A stretch of 64,000 nt of DNA from Parastagonospora avenae f. sp. tritici 18332-5 (Eukaryota; Ascomycota; Dothideomycetes; Pleosporales; Phaeosphaeriaceae): contig JAFJTR010000068.1 of NCBI GenBank assembly GCA_022559985.1, positions 104,528 to 168,527 on the forward strand. Reading direction: 5' to 3'. Below, one piece after another: positions 31,695 through 42,180 of this stretch (positions are counted from its first letter, which is position 1; every line of letters starts with the position of its first letter). The position numbers and the translations under genes were made by a program. Below the pieces are notes generated by a model. It was not told the origin of the DNA. It did no database searches and saw only the letters and a list, made by a program, of their open reading frames with translations.

Positions 31695-32312
31695 TCACTC
31701 CCAACGATCTCTATACCGATTCCGCCAAAACTCCTCGACACTGAATTCATCCATGCCATCCAGCCACACCGCAACGCCAACCGGCCCCTCAGCCGTGACC
31801 TCGGTAGGTACGAAGCCATCAAACCACACCCTCGCGCCCCGCAGAATCGGCGTATCGATATACAAACCCTGCTGCACATCATACAACGGCTGTAGCGCCT
31901 CCAGAATCCAATCCTTCTGTTTCAGAAAGTACGCGTGCAATTACTCGACGACATCGGCTACTAGTAAACCATCCCTATCGGAGCGGCGCACGGCTACCTC
32001 GTGCCAGGCTGTGGCAGGTCGTTGGATGTCTTCGAGGGGCAACTCGTCCCAGCCGACATACTCGCCATACACTTGCATCGTGCAATATATTTCTTTCACA
32101 GGAGGCGTACATGCGGCTTCCAGGGCGATGGGGTGGAGACGGGTAAATGGTGTGAGGGAGAGTGTTGGACTTGAGGCGTCGTCGGCTATAAGGATGGTAG
32201 ATGGGGTGAGAATACGTGCCAGCACAGGCAGGAGAAGGCGGGGGAGTTGAAGGTGGCCATGATGGCCGGACTGAATTGTCAAAGAACACGAGAACGGCCT
32301 TGGTGGTCGCAT
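31695..32312 (-). pseudogene. Uncharacterised protein split by an in-frame TAA
   Basis: A 206-codon minus-strand frame is interrupted once, by TAA at 31941-31943, after Leu-Leu-Val-Ala-Asp-Val-Val-Glu. It resumes in the same frame as Leu-His-Ala-Tyr-Phe-Leu-Lys-Gln-Lys-Asp-Trp-Ile-Leu-Glu and runs to 31695. Both halves are well balanced and rich in Asp, Glu and aromatic residues, as in a soluble globular protein (Val-Tyr-Gly-Glu-Tyr-Val-Gly-Trp-Asp-Glu-Leu-Pro-Leu-Glu-Asp; Val-Trp-Phe-Asp-Gly-Phe-Val-Pro). CAA to TAA would restore Gln. The N-terminal 20 residues look less protein-like, so the true start may be internal or in a lost exon. No family is recognised. Confidence 0.5.
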
Positions 32313-32611
32313 GTGTAGTGGCAGTCAGTGATATACGAAGTAAAGTAATGTGGCAGTGGAGCAGATGCTTGTAGAATTTAAGCCTCGCTAACTTAGGGTT
32401 ACGACCAGGCTGGATAAAGTACTAGCGCTCCTGGACGGGTATATTGCTACCGAGATCTTACAACCATCGAAGTTTAGCATGTAGAGTTTGCCCATTACAG
32501 GTGGCCGTATATTGTTTAACGAAAATACCCATGTAGCTTTATCATTGACGACGTGCAACAATGTGAAATGTCCTTGAATCCCCCACCCCCTTCTCTTCAA
32601 CTCATTGCCAT

Positions 32612-33699
32612 TTACCAAAACTTGGGAAAAAACATCGGCGTCTCCCTCTTCCACTTCTGATAATCCTTCCTATCGCCATACTTCTTGTCATACTTATTCT
32701 CGCTCAACGGAACCCCACTAACCTTCAGCAGCAAAAACGACACAAACGCCGGACTCGCCGCACACAGCCCCGACACCAGCATCTGGCTCGCCGGCGACCC
32801 ACTCAAGCCCAGCGCCGCCTGCGTGGGCTGGCGAACAAGCAGCCCGGCAGCAGCAACCGCAATGCCCGACCACAGCGTCGCCTCGCCAAAGTAATTCGGA
32901 TGCCGGGATTTCGCCCACAGCCCATGCGTCAGAAACTCTTCGGAGTGTTTCTTCGCCTTCTTGCCCTCGACCCACGCGTTCTTCTGGCGGTCGGCGGTGA
33001 CTTCGAAGCTCAGGCCGAAGACGAACAGCGCCAGGCCGATAACATCGCTTAGGTAGGGCCGCGCGGAAATCGCGGCGCCAATGGCAGATGTAGCGTATGC
33101 GGAGCGCGGGACTGCGTTTACGAGGATAACGGGCAGCGTGCAGAGCGAGACCCATGTTGCCTGTGCAAAGAAGGCGACGAGGAATTTCGAGGGGGTGCTG
33201 CGGATCTTGTCGAAGCGGGAGTCGCGACCTGCATCCGAAGAAATGCGCTGGAAGAGATATGATCCCACTATTCCATGTCAACTTCACACTCCTTTGAGAG
33301 ACGCACTTCGCAGAGGGGAATATTACATCTCACAGCCCACACCCCCACCGCCGCGCTCAGAAGTGCTTGTCTCCACCACCACGTTCCCTGGCCAAGCCCT
33401 TTACTCGAAAAGTACTCAGATAGGCTGCCGGAGAAGGTCCCTGCGTTCTTCGCGCGCAGGTATGGTAGGAACAAAGAGAGCGCGGTACAGGACAGATACG
33501 TCAAGCTGCCGCTAAGATCATAGTACCGCTCCGTCTGCGCCGCAATCGACGGGACAGCGACAGCAGCTTGGATGCCATATGCCAGCCCGACCGCGGGCAC
33601 GAGCGTGCGGAGCAGCGGGGATTTGAACGCCGTTGCGCGGAGGAGGGTTTGGAGGAGCGTCATTTCTGGTGGTGGTCGCGAGGGGGATGAGAAATACAA
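32612..33699 (-). CDS. DUF1295 / steroid 5-alpha-reductase-like membrane protein
   Basis: Exons 33699-33327 and 33267-32612 are separated by a 59-nt intron (donor GTAATA, acceptor GAATAG), giving about 342 residues; an internal ATG at 33663 is an alternative start. The junction reads Val-Arg-Leu-Gly-Ser-Tyr-Leu-Phe-Gln-Arg-Ile, a typical family block, which fixes the splice. Several hydrophobic segments lie across both exons. The conserved C-terminal signature is His-Gly-Leu-Trp-Ala-Lys-Ser-Arg-His-Pro-Asn-Tyr-Phe-Gly-Glu, as in the 3-oxo-5-alpha-steroid 4-dehydrogenase and DUF1295 families that bind NADPH in the membrane. Asn-Lys-Tyr-Asp-Lys-Lys-Tyr-Gly near the end is also usual. Substrate unknown; an ER or other internal membrane is inferred. 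Confidence 0.88.
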
Positions 33700-34264
33700 C
33701 CTCTCACCACTGACGCGACCGAAAGCCCTTTATACATTCCGCCGGCAAGTGACGCGTTCGGTCCCATTGTCGGTGCGAACGATTACACTATTTGGTCTGG
33801 CTGAGCGGAGGATGGTTGGAGATCTAGCCTGGGCACTCGATCGTCATTCAATGTCGTCAGCACGCTTATGCAGGGCCGCGACAGGGATAAGCTCCATCAC
33901 CGCGAAAGGCCAGGAATGGATCTAGTACGTCAACAACACAAGAACTTATGCACGCCAGTATGGCTTCAAGGCGTCCGACGTATTCCACGGTGTCCGAGAT
34001 GTCCGCGATCGCGAAAACATCATCAACAGGCAGCGATTGCAAAGGCATAGCTAAGAGTGCATGTGACAGGGTTGCTAAATGCGCAACAATGGATATTAAT
34101 AATCTCAGTACCGTCTCCTACAAAAAGGTGGTACGCCAGAAACACCTTGCAGGATCCCATGGCGTGCTCAACCACAAGGTGCGCCACCATATACAACAGC
34201 CCAAGCTAGTTCCAGACAACTACCTAAATATCAACAAGTTTGAGCTGCCACTCTTCCGGAGACT
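33700..34264. other. Intergenic region, reductase upstream and SEC3 3' flank
   Basis: No coding or structured feature is supported. Confidence 0.35.
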
Positions 34265-37200
34265 CTACCTCCGGAAAGCAGAGGCAACCTCGGTCGTCCC
34301 CCAATCGATCTCTACCTCTCCAGTATACACATCCTGGTTAATCCTAACAGTACGCTCGTGCACGTTGTTGTATTTCTTTTCGCACTCTTTGAGCACCTTG
34401 AACACGAGATCGCGGCTGATGGTCGGGTCGTCTGCATCGCCAAAGTGCTTGTCAACGCGCTTCTTCAGAGCTTCGATACCCTTGCGAAGTTCCTTTGAGT
34501 CGTGGCCGTGGACAAGTTTCTTGAACACCGAGCGTGAGTGTGATGAACGTTGGGCAATGGATTGCGCGCTGGCGCCAGGCTGCGTGAGTAGAGTTTCGGT
34601 TGATTCGATGAATTCCTAGAAGCTTATTAGCAGATATAAAACATGGTGCACTGACGGGATATCGGCTTACCAAAAGCTTGCCCAGGGGTCTCCGGATGAC
34701 AGCGTCAACGTAAAGGTTCATATGCTCTGCATACTCGTCGTGAGCCTTGGCTTTCCACGTCTCTAATACCGATTCATCTCGAGCGTCCACTTCTTCCATG
34801 TAGTGATTCATGTTCTCGATGAGCAGAATGTGGTAGTTGAGTGCTTCCTTATCTTCTGGATCTCCCTGACCTTGCGACGCTGTCACGGTGGGCGATTCCT
34901 TGGCGATCACTTTCAAGCTTTCAAACATAGCCTTGTTCATCCTCTGGTAGGCATCGTTGACCATGCGTCTGACTTCAAGTTGGTCGCCTCCATTCGTTGT
35001 AGATGGTAGCATATTTTCAATGGCAGCAGAAAAGTGCGGGAACGTCTTCATGAAGGCAATGACTCCCTTGCGCTTCTTGATCTTTACTTTGGTGTCTTCG
35101 ATGGCTCGTATCTGCTCGTCAAGGAAGCGGTTGAAAAGACCCTTCAACCGTTCGTGTATCTTTTGTAGATTCCTTGTTAAGAAGTCCTGGTTAGTATCCT
35201 CGATGTCTACAAGCTTCCGGTCAACTGCTCCTAGAATACCCACGCCTTGCAAAGGATCGGCCTGAACGGCCCAGTCCACAAGGCTCTGGATCTCAGTGGG
35301 CCAAAAGGAGAAAATCTCTTCCATGACACCCGTGACATGCTTCGCCATAGCTCGATCGGCCTCGAATTGTTTCCTAATCCAAAGGTTTGGCCCACGTCGG
35401 GCTTCTGGCGTAGCGGCTTGTACCGCGTCGGTAAAATCGACAGCATCGGTGGAGGTTGCATGGAAGAATTCCGTGATGAAGTTCTGCTCTGTCAAGAGTA
35501 CGGGGCCTGTATCTTCTAAGATACGAGAGAAGACATCGAAGGCGTAGAGCTTGCCGTCCTGCGTCTTACTCGCTTTAGTCTCTTTGTCTCCAGATGCTGA
35601 GCGCAAGCCGCGTGCGAGTGTTTGGCTACGCTTGACGGTAAGTTTTCTCGCAGTACCTGTGAAGCTTTCGGTCTCTTTCTCTTGAGCAGTGAACAACAAG
35701 TCTTGCTCCTCACCAGTTGGCTTACGTGCGAACTTCCTCCAGGTCAGAATGTTGTCACGAACTTCTTCCTGGTAGAGTTTGGCAGCCTGAGTCTGGTACA
35801 TGCGAAGTAAGGTGTCCCAAGAGTTTCGATCAATCTCCTTGGCGAATAGCATAACTGGGCTCAGCATCCACAGCTCATTGCGGCCTGCATCGTGCGCTTC
35901 CACATTCTTCTTCAGGGAGGGCATAGAGCCTTGGTCGATGTTGGTTAGAGCGTCCCTTGTGGTCATGAACGCTGCTCCAAAGGTGATATCCATGTGCTTC
36001 TTCAGTCGGTCCAAGAACATCGCTCCCTCGCCGAGGTACCTGTCGCGCTTCTCCTGCAAGGCCTGCATCGTGGCAAGTTCGCTATTGCCGAAACCTGAAC
36101 TGCTGGTAATCTTGCTAAGCGCCCCGTCTGAACGACTGCCTGTGACAAAGGAAGGGTCGATGGTTATCAGGGCTTTGTAGAGTAGTACCAGCGATGACTC
36201 AATGTCGTTGAGCCCATTGATCTTGCCGATAGGTGCACGTCTCAAGGGTTCAAGTTGGTCAGACGTGATCGATATAGTATCGACCAACTGCTGGAGCTCA
36301 TGCTGGAGGAGCCGCTGATTTGCTGTTTGTACCTGGAGACCTTGGCTCTGTGCTTCTATGAAAGCAATGTCATCATTGAGGCTCTGCTTATGGGTCAGTA
36401 CCCGATCTCAAATAGAGATACACACATGGATCAACTTACGCCCAGCTCAACATTGTATAGAGTGAGCAAACCTTCAAGCTCATCGCACTCGGCAATTGCA
36501 CGATCGAGCATACGCTCAACTGCCTCTACACGATCGTCCTTTTGCTCCAGGTGATTCAGCCAACTACCTGCCTCGACGCGAGCAATCTCGCGCTTGATAT
36601 CATTTTCTAGCGAGTCAATGTTCTTGGCTGAAAGCTCGCTACTGCCCCAACCGAGTTCTGCCAACAGTCCCTCAAACTCGAGTCCTTGCTCATCGATTAA
36701 GCTTGGGTCAATGCCAAGGTTCGAGATGTTTGTAATTTGTTGGTTAGATCTTCGTTTCTTGCGTCGCACTTCAGGCTCCGTGGTGGTCTTTTGTTGTGTC
36801 GAAATGTCGGAAGAGGGTGCAAGTGACTTCTCCTCTTCTTCTGGTACTGGTGCAGCTGGCGCCGCCGATAGAGGTGACGATATTGTTACAGATGGAACAA
36901 CTTCTGTACTGATGCGCGGTCGTTCCTTCGAGGCTCTGTCTTGTATGGCCTTGGGCGCGTCTTCGAGTTGCTTGCTATCCTCCATGGGAACTTCCTTTGA
37001 AGCTTCTCTAGGAATGGGTCGTTGCGGAACAAACACTCCACTGATTCCATCTGGTTCATCTGACGACTTTGTTTCTTTGGGAGCAAACAGTTTAGCAGCA
37101 GCGCCCCCAGCACGAGGTTTAAAAGCCCCAGCAGCTGCGGCGGCCTTGCGGAACTTGCTGGCTGCCTCTGTCGTTCCGAGAGTTTTCTTTATCATTGGCC

Positions 37201-39142
37201 CCATGCCTGGTCGATGTGCGACTTCTGACTCTGTCTCATCTGTTGGGGTAGTGACGCTTTCTGCTACTTCCTTGTCCCCCGAGACTGACTGGATAGCAGG
37301 GTCAGATGTTACCGACAAGGGCGCAATGGGCAGCTGGGGAAGTGGTGATGTTGGAGGTGGCGTCGGTTGTTGCGGAGGTAGACTGTCTTGAGGACTTACA
37401 GCACTGGGCGGAGCTGCTGGCCTCAGTCTTTCAGGAATCTCCTGAGGTCGCCTTCGTGGGGGAACTTCAATCGGAGCTGGAGACTGTGCAGGACTTAGAG
37501 CATCATTGCGTGAATCCGTGCCCTGGCTACCAAGACTGCGTTGAGACGTATCTGACGGCCTCGCTTCCATCAAGGGCCGTCTTCGTTGAGGTGGTTCTTC
37601 TGGAGTCACATCCTCGTTCCGCGTGAAGTTCGAGCTTGCATTGCTCTGAGCTGTAGTGGGGCGCACTGATCGTGGTGGCGATAGGTCTCGTCTCTGTGCA
37701 GGGGAACCATTAGGGCGCCGTAACTCTGGAATAGGCGGTGGAGTCCCCGCATCAAAAGACAGATCTTCTACAGATCTTTGAGACCGCTGCGATTGACTGT
37801 CGTCACCAATCTGACGTCGTCCGGGTGTAAGTCCAGCAGGGAAGCTACCCGAGTCAGGCGTCTTCGGGCGGCTTGCGAACTCAGACATGGATGACTGGGG
37901 CGTTAGATTCTGGGAAGAAGGCTGTGGCGGCGGTGGCATAGGCTCGCGGCCTTGTAAAGGCGGTGGCCGCGTTCTCATGCTGTCTCCGCTAGGCCGTGAT
38001 CGTATGCTCGGGTCCATGGAGCGCTTCGCTCTCAAGTCTGGCATAGACGGGGTGTTAGGATTCGGTGCAAATGGCGGCGGTCTGCGGGCAGCGTCTCCTG
38101 TACCGGGTCTACTGCCATTGCGGAATTGATCATCTGGTCCACCAGGCCTTCGAGGGCCCGGGAACTCGCCTGGCGGTCTTCTGAAATTCGGGCCCGGTGG
38201 TCCCGGTGGTCCTGGCATAGGCCCTCTTCGTCCGTCGCTTGGTGGCATCTGAGGAGATTCCCCCGGCGGCCGTCTAGGAGGTGGAAGACCGGGCGATTTT
38301 CCAGGCGACTTTGGTGGCATGGGCCGTTGATCTGGCGTGGCCTGTCGTGGTTGCGGGGGTTCGCGCTCCTCTCTACTGCCAGCTGTGGTGGGTGCTCGGC
38401 CCTCTGCGCCCGCCAGATGCGGCTGTCCGTTGGTCAGAGTGTTGAGTTCGCTGGTGCTAAAGCCACTCAAGATAGGAAATTCGCCCTTAGTGTACTTGTT
38501 GTAGATCTTAACCATGCTCCCGATGAAGAACTCCTTCTCTTTCGCAGTCCCAGCCTCCCAATAGTAAGGCTTCGTGATAGTCACGGTAAATCCCTTGTCG
38601 CCTGCCCATTTTTGCTTCTGCGCCTCTTCCTCGTTCTTTGGGCTGAGATGCACGTAGTTCTCGACGGACGAAAGATCCTCCATCGGCCACGACTTGCCGA
38701 TCGAGAAGGTGCCATTTGCATTCTCTCGTGCCTTGTGCAACTTGACTCTACCAGTGTTGCGGACGGAGATCATGATAATGCGGGCCTTCTTGTTCGACGC
38801 GGGGGCAGTGGGCGGCGGTGGGGACTGGGGATAGGAACCATCTTCCTGGACGCGGATATGCGTGATGTACGACTCCTGGACTGAGGTGGGTCAGCGCGGT
38901 CTGGCATGCATTTGGTGACAACAGGTATACTCACGCTGCCCTTGGTCATCTGTCTTGGAGAAGCAGCTCTCGGTGATGCGCCGGCGCTCGTCGTCGAAGC
39001 GCTCAGCGCGCGACATGGCCGACGGGGTGGACGTGGAGCTGGCGGCGGAGGGGGAGCCTCTTGCGCCTCCAGTCGAGGGACGGCTTGGTGGAGCTCGGGG
39101 GTCTCCCAAGCCATTGGGGTAGTTGCGCGGTCTTCCGTCCAT
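34265..39142 (-). CDS. SEC3: Exocyst complex subunit Sec3 (EXOC1)
   Basis: Four exons: 39142-38935, 38880-36440, 36386-34671 and 34615-34265 (phases check; about 1571 residues). Sec3 marks exocytic sites and tethers secretory vesicles to the plasma membrane through phosphoinositides and Rho GTPases. The N-terminal PH-like domain includes Leu-Gln-Glu-Ser-Tyr-Ile-Thr-His-Ile-Arg-Val-Gln-Glu-Asp-Gly at the exon 1/2 junction, then Arg-Asn-Thr-Gly-Arg-Val-Lys-Leu-His-Lys. A long Pro/Arg/Ser-rich, probably disordered linker follows (about residues 240-700). Coiled-coil segments come next (Ile-Glu-Ala-Gln-Ser-Gln-Gly-Leu-Gln-Val-Gln), and then the Sec3 C-terminal helical-bundle domain to the end. 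The exon 3 acceptor can be TAAG or the CAG 3 nt further, changing one residue. Intact. Confidence 0.9.
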
Positions 39143-39627
39143 GGCAAGCTATGACTTCACTGCACTCGAGTCCGGTCTACGTCTTGGGAATGGGCTGCAG
39201 CGGCGGAGCTCATTGGACCCCGGATCTAAGCCGCGAACGGAATGTCTTGCAAGTGGTTGCCATGCGCGGTGTCGAGTGGACAGGTGGGCGTTGCGGAGAG
39301 AATACTACGTCAGCGAGCGGTGCTGCACACGCGCCGGGTGCAGTCGAGAATATGCGGTGTTGTTTGGGGCTCTGGGCAGCCAGAGCACGTCGCTGCAACG
39401 AATGGCGGGAGCACAGGAATGGCGCCGTGTCTCACTGCGATGCAGAGTGCGATGTCTGGCGTCGTATACCTCCGGCCAGGATCCCGCCTGGGGCTAACGC
39501 TCGTTAGCGCATAATCTGGAGGCTTCAATTCCGCCTTTCAACTTTTTTTCTGCTCTACACACGCCGTCCCTTCTCTCCATCCACACAACAAGATCTCGAT
39601 TGAGAATCCGCAAAGAGCACTTCAAAA
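39143..39627. promoter_or_regulatory. Divergent SEC3 / SRP40-like intergenic region
   Basis: 485 bp separate the two start codons, so it must hold both promoters. A pyrimidine-rich stretch lies within about 90 bp of the plus-strand ATG. No specific binding site is assigned. Confidence 0.5.
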
Positions 39628-40944
39628 ATGGCGACCGATCAGAAGCTCTCGAAAAAGTTTACCAGTGACAAGAAATCGAAGAAGTCGACTAAAGCCTCGA
39701 CAGGCGATGCGCCATCAACTTCGAATCCTGAGGTTCCGCTCGACTCTGTTCAAGCCTTCCTCGAGCAGCAGGGCCTCAAAGACGCTGCAACCAAATTGAA
39801 GGAATTCGAGAAGTGGCAGAAGACTGGCGCCTCCAAGCAGCAGGATGCGCCTGAGCCAATGGATGTCGACAGCGACAGCGACTCCAGCAGCGATTCGAGC
39901 AGCGACTCCGAGAGTGCATCAAGCAGCGATTCGAGCAGTGACTCGAGCAGCGAGTCCGAGACAGAAGAGAAGAAGCCAGTGAAGAAGGTCAAGCCCACCA
40001 AGAAGGCACCTGCCAAGAAGGCGCCTTCCGTGTCTTCTAGCTCCAGCTCCGACTCTTCCAGCTCAGAGTCCGCCTCCGATTCTGACTCTGAATCCGAAGC
40101 AAAGAGTGCACCTACCCCAGCCAAGGCCAAGAAAACAAAGTCCGTCTCCTCTTCCTCCGCGTCGTCCTCCAGCGACAGCTCCAGCGACAGCAGCGACTCC
40201 AGCGACTCCAGCGATTCCGACGACGAGCCAGCGAACAAACCTCTCCCCGAATCCGACTCGGACTCGTCCAGCGCATCGAGCGATTCGTCTAGCGACTCGG
40301 ACAGCGACAGCAGCTCCGAATCTGAAGCCGAGAAGCCCACAAAGACGAAGAAGGCCAAGCTCGTCAAGAAGGCTGCATCTGTGGCCTCTTCGTCAGCTTC
40401 CAGCTCGTCAGATTCTTCCAGTGATTCGAGCTCTTCCGAAAGCGAGTCGGAAGCCGAAACCAAACCCGTGGTGAAAGCCAAGAAGGGTGCAAAGAAAGCT
40501 GCATCCGTATCGTCATCCTCAAGCGACTCCAGCGACTCCAGCTCTTCTGACAGCTCTTCCGACTCGGATGATGAGGCAGTAACCGGTTCAACTGAGCGTA
40601 AGGGCTCCTCTACCGATTCATCTGCCACTCTCCCAGCCGCCTCGCCTGAGCGGACCACCGGAGGAAAGCGCAAGTTTGACGGATCGCCTACTGCAGACGA
40701 GCCCAAGGCAAAGAAGAACCACGTCGAAAACCGCTTCCAACGCATCAAGGCAGACACCTGGGTCGACCCCAAACTTTCCAGCAATGCCTACGTTTCCTAC
40801 GACTACGCCGATCGCGCTCACGCCGACCTGATTGTAACCAAGGGCAAGGGATTCACAAAGGAGAAGAACAAGAAAAAGAAAGGTTCGTACCGTGGTGGTA
40901 TGATCGACACATCGGGCGGCAAAGGCATCAAGTTTGAAGACTGA
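39628..40944 (+). CDS. SRP40: SRP40/NOLC1-like nucleolar phosphoprotein
   Basis: Intronless, 438 residues. SRP40/Nopp140 proteins chaperone snoRNPs in the nucleolus. Residues about 35-68 (Val-Gln-Ala-Phe-Leu-Glu-Gln-Gln-Gly-Leu-Lys-Asp-Ala) resemble a LisH-type N-terminal helix pair. Residues about 85-330 alternate acidic Ser/Asp/Glu blocks, ideal casein kinase II targets, with Lys/Ala/Pro blocks. The C-terminal 75 residues are the conserved SRP40 domain: Arg-Phe-Gln-Arg-Ile-Lys-Ala-Asp, Trp-Val-Asp-Pro-Lys-Leu, Asp-Leu-Ile-Val-Thr-Lys-Gly-Lys-Gly-Phe-Thr-Lys-Glu-Lys-Asn-Lys-Lys-Lys-Lys. The regular Ser codons create a 344-codon antisense open frame that is an artefact. Confidence 0.92.
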   Translation: MATDQKLSKKFTSDKKSKKSTKASTGDAPSTSNPEVPLDSVQAFLEQQGLKDAATKLKEFEKWQKTGASKQQDAPEPMDVDSDSDSSSDSSSDSESASSSDSSSDSSSESETEEKKPVKKVKPTKKAPAKKAPSVSSSSSSDSSSSESASDSDSESEAKSAPTPAKAKKTKSVSSSSASSSSDSSSDSSDSSDSSDSDDEPANKPLPESDSDSSSASSDSSSDSDSDSSSESEAEKPTKTKKAKLVKKAASVASSSASSSSDSSSDSSSSESESEAETKPVVKAKKGAKKAASVSSSSSDSSDSSSSDSSSDSDDEAVTGSTERKGSSTDSSATLPAASPERTTGGKRKFDGSPTADEPKAKKNHVENRFQRIKADTWVDPKLSSNAYVSYDYADRAHADLIVTKGKGFTKEKNKKKKGSYRGGMIDTSGGKGIKFED

Positions 40945-41636
40945 AGAAACAGAACTAATCTCTTGGAGTAGAAGAGAGCAACCAAGAGAAGTTGCCTTGG
41001 CTGAAAAGGTACGAAGATCAGAGGAAGGGGGAGATGGCTGTCAGGCAGAAGCTTTCGGAGCGGGACCGCAGCATTCCCAAGGCCCTCATGGCGCTCTACG
41101 ACCCGTCAGCCCGCAAGTGGAGCATGTAAAACGGTGTATATGACATGGTGCAGAGGAGTTTGGGACACACAAAAGCTTCATACCCCTCATTTGAGGCCAG
41201 CGCTGCGAAATAGTTTACGCGAAGACGGTACAGGAGATTCAGAGTTGCGTTTGCTTCGAGCAGTGTTGTAGACTTTTGAATTGCATCATAACAAGTTCTT
41301 TGCCAGTACGCTTTTACAGTGATGCCCTCACTCGCATCCGGCAATGTCTTCAAAGGGAGTTTGTACTAACTTTGGCATTATCTAAAACCTGCAAGGCTTA
41401 ACCGGCCGCAGCCGCTCAATAGCAATGCGACTTCTTGCTAATCATTGAGTATTCGTACGTTTTCTCTTGCAATCGCGCTCGGCCCTTTATCAGCGAATCC
41501 GTACGCTCAATTCTTTGCTTGAAGGGTTTGCCCCAACTACCACATCTACGTGCTTTTGTCCACATCTCTCCATAGGATCTTGTATGCCTCTTGCCGCCTT
41601 GTTCCCAAACTCCCCATCTCAATTAGCGCACCATAT
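40945..41636. other. Intergenic region, convergent 3' flanks
   Basis: Lies between the convergent SRP40-like and FMC1 genes. No gene or repeat is supported. Confidence 0.4.
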
Positions 41637-41987
41637 TCACTCCTTCCCCCCAACCTCATACTCCACCGGCAAATCCATGCCCACCCTCCTCGCACTCAAC
41701 CTCACCCTCTCCTCCTCACTCATCCCCATGCCCGGATTATACCGCTCAATCAGCGCCAGATACGTGCGCTGCGCCTGTACATACTGCGCGAATTGCTCGG
41801 CTTGTTGGATCTGGGATTGTGTGTTCGCTGCGGGCTTGGTGACTGTGTCGCGGATGCGTTTTTGCAGCGTCGAGGGCGTGGACAGCTTTTGGTGGGTTGT
41901 GCGTGTGGGCGTGGTGCTGGCAGATATGGGGAGTTCGCGGAGCAGGCGTCGGTAGAGGGAGCGGATTTGGGTAGGGGTTTGGGACAT
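41637..41987 (-). CDS. FMC1: Mitochondrial F1-ATPase assembly factor FMC1 (LYR family)
   Basis: Intronless, 116 residues. FMC1 is a small matrix protein needed with ATP12 for stable assembly of F1-ATPase. The N-terminus has Ile-Arg-Ser-Leu-Tyr-Arg-Arg-Leu-Leu-Arg-Glu-Leu-Pro (the LYR signature, Leu-Tyr-Arg at residues 11-13). A polar Thr/Ser linker follows, then a helix with Gln-Ala-Glu-Gln-Phe-Ala-Gln-Tyr-Val-Gln-Ala-Gln-Arg-Thr-Tyr-Leu-Ala-Leu-Ile-Glu-Arg-Tyr-Asn-Pro-Gly-Met. The tail Thr/Glu-Glu-Glu-Arg-Val-Arg-Leu-Ser-Ala-Arg-Arg-Val-Gly-Met-Asp-Leu-Pro is typical of the fungal family. Length agrees with homologues. It is divergent from the mitochondrial GTPase gene, 193 bp away. Confidence 0.88.
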   Translation of the reverse strand: MSQTPTQIRSLYRRLLRELPISASTTPTRTTHQKLSTPSTLQKRIRDTVTKPAANTQSQIQQAEQFAQYVQAQRTYLALIERYNPGMGMSEEERVRLSARRVGMDLPVEYEVGGKE

Positions 41988-42180
41988 CGTGCGTGAGGTA
42001 AGAGGCGAGGGATGTGTGGAATGTCTGGTTTGACGTGGGAAAAATCTTGGAGTAGATGTATAGATTATAGTCGTGAAGTTCGCCGCGGGAGTGCTGCGGC
42101 GAAAAGTTACCTATGGATGGGAGCTCGGACCAATGATATACTTCATCGCATGTCGACTTCTTCCTCTCGTCTTACTCTCG
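41988..42180. promoter_or_regulatory. 193-bp divergent spacer between FMC1 and the EngB-type GTPase
   Basis: The very short gap between two divergent ATGs means that both promoters, or one shared promoter, lie here. If the GTPase used an upstream ATG at 42073 the gap would be only 85 bp. Confidence 0.5.

Noticed and set aside
31695..32312. Possibility of CRISPR, phage or bacterial operon features anywhere in the window
   Set aside because: Intron-rich eukaryotic genes throughout, with no spaced direct repeats or phage-type gene clusters.
39750..40784. 344-codon open frame antisense to the SRP40-like gene
   Set aside because: Its Leu/Glu/Ser repeats are the reverse of the regular Ser/Asp codons on the sense strand. 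It has no independent domain or start evidence.
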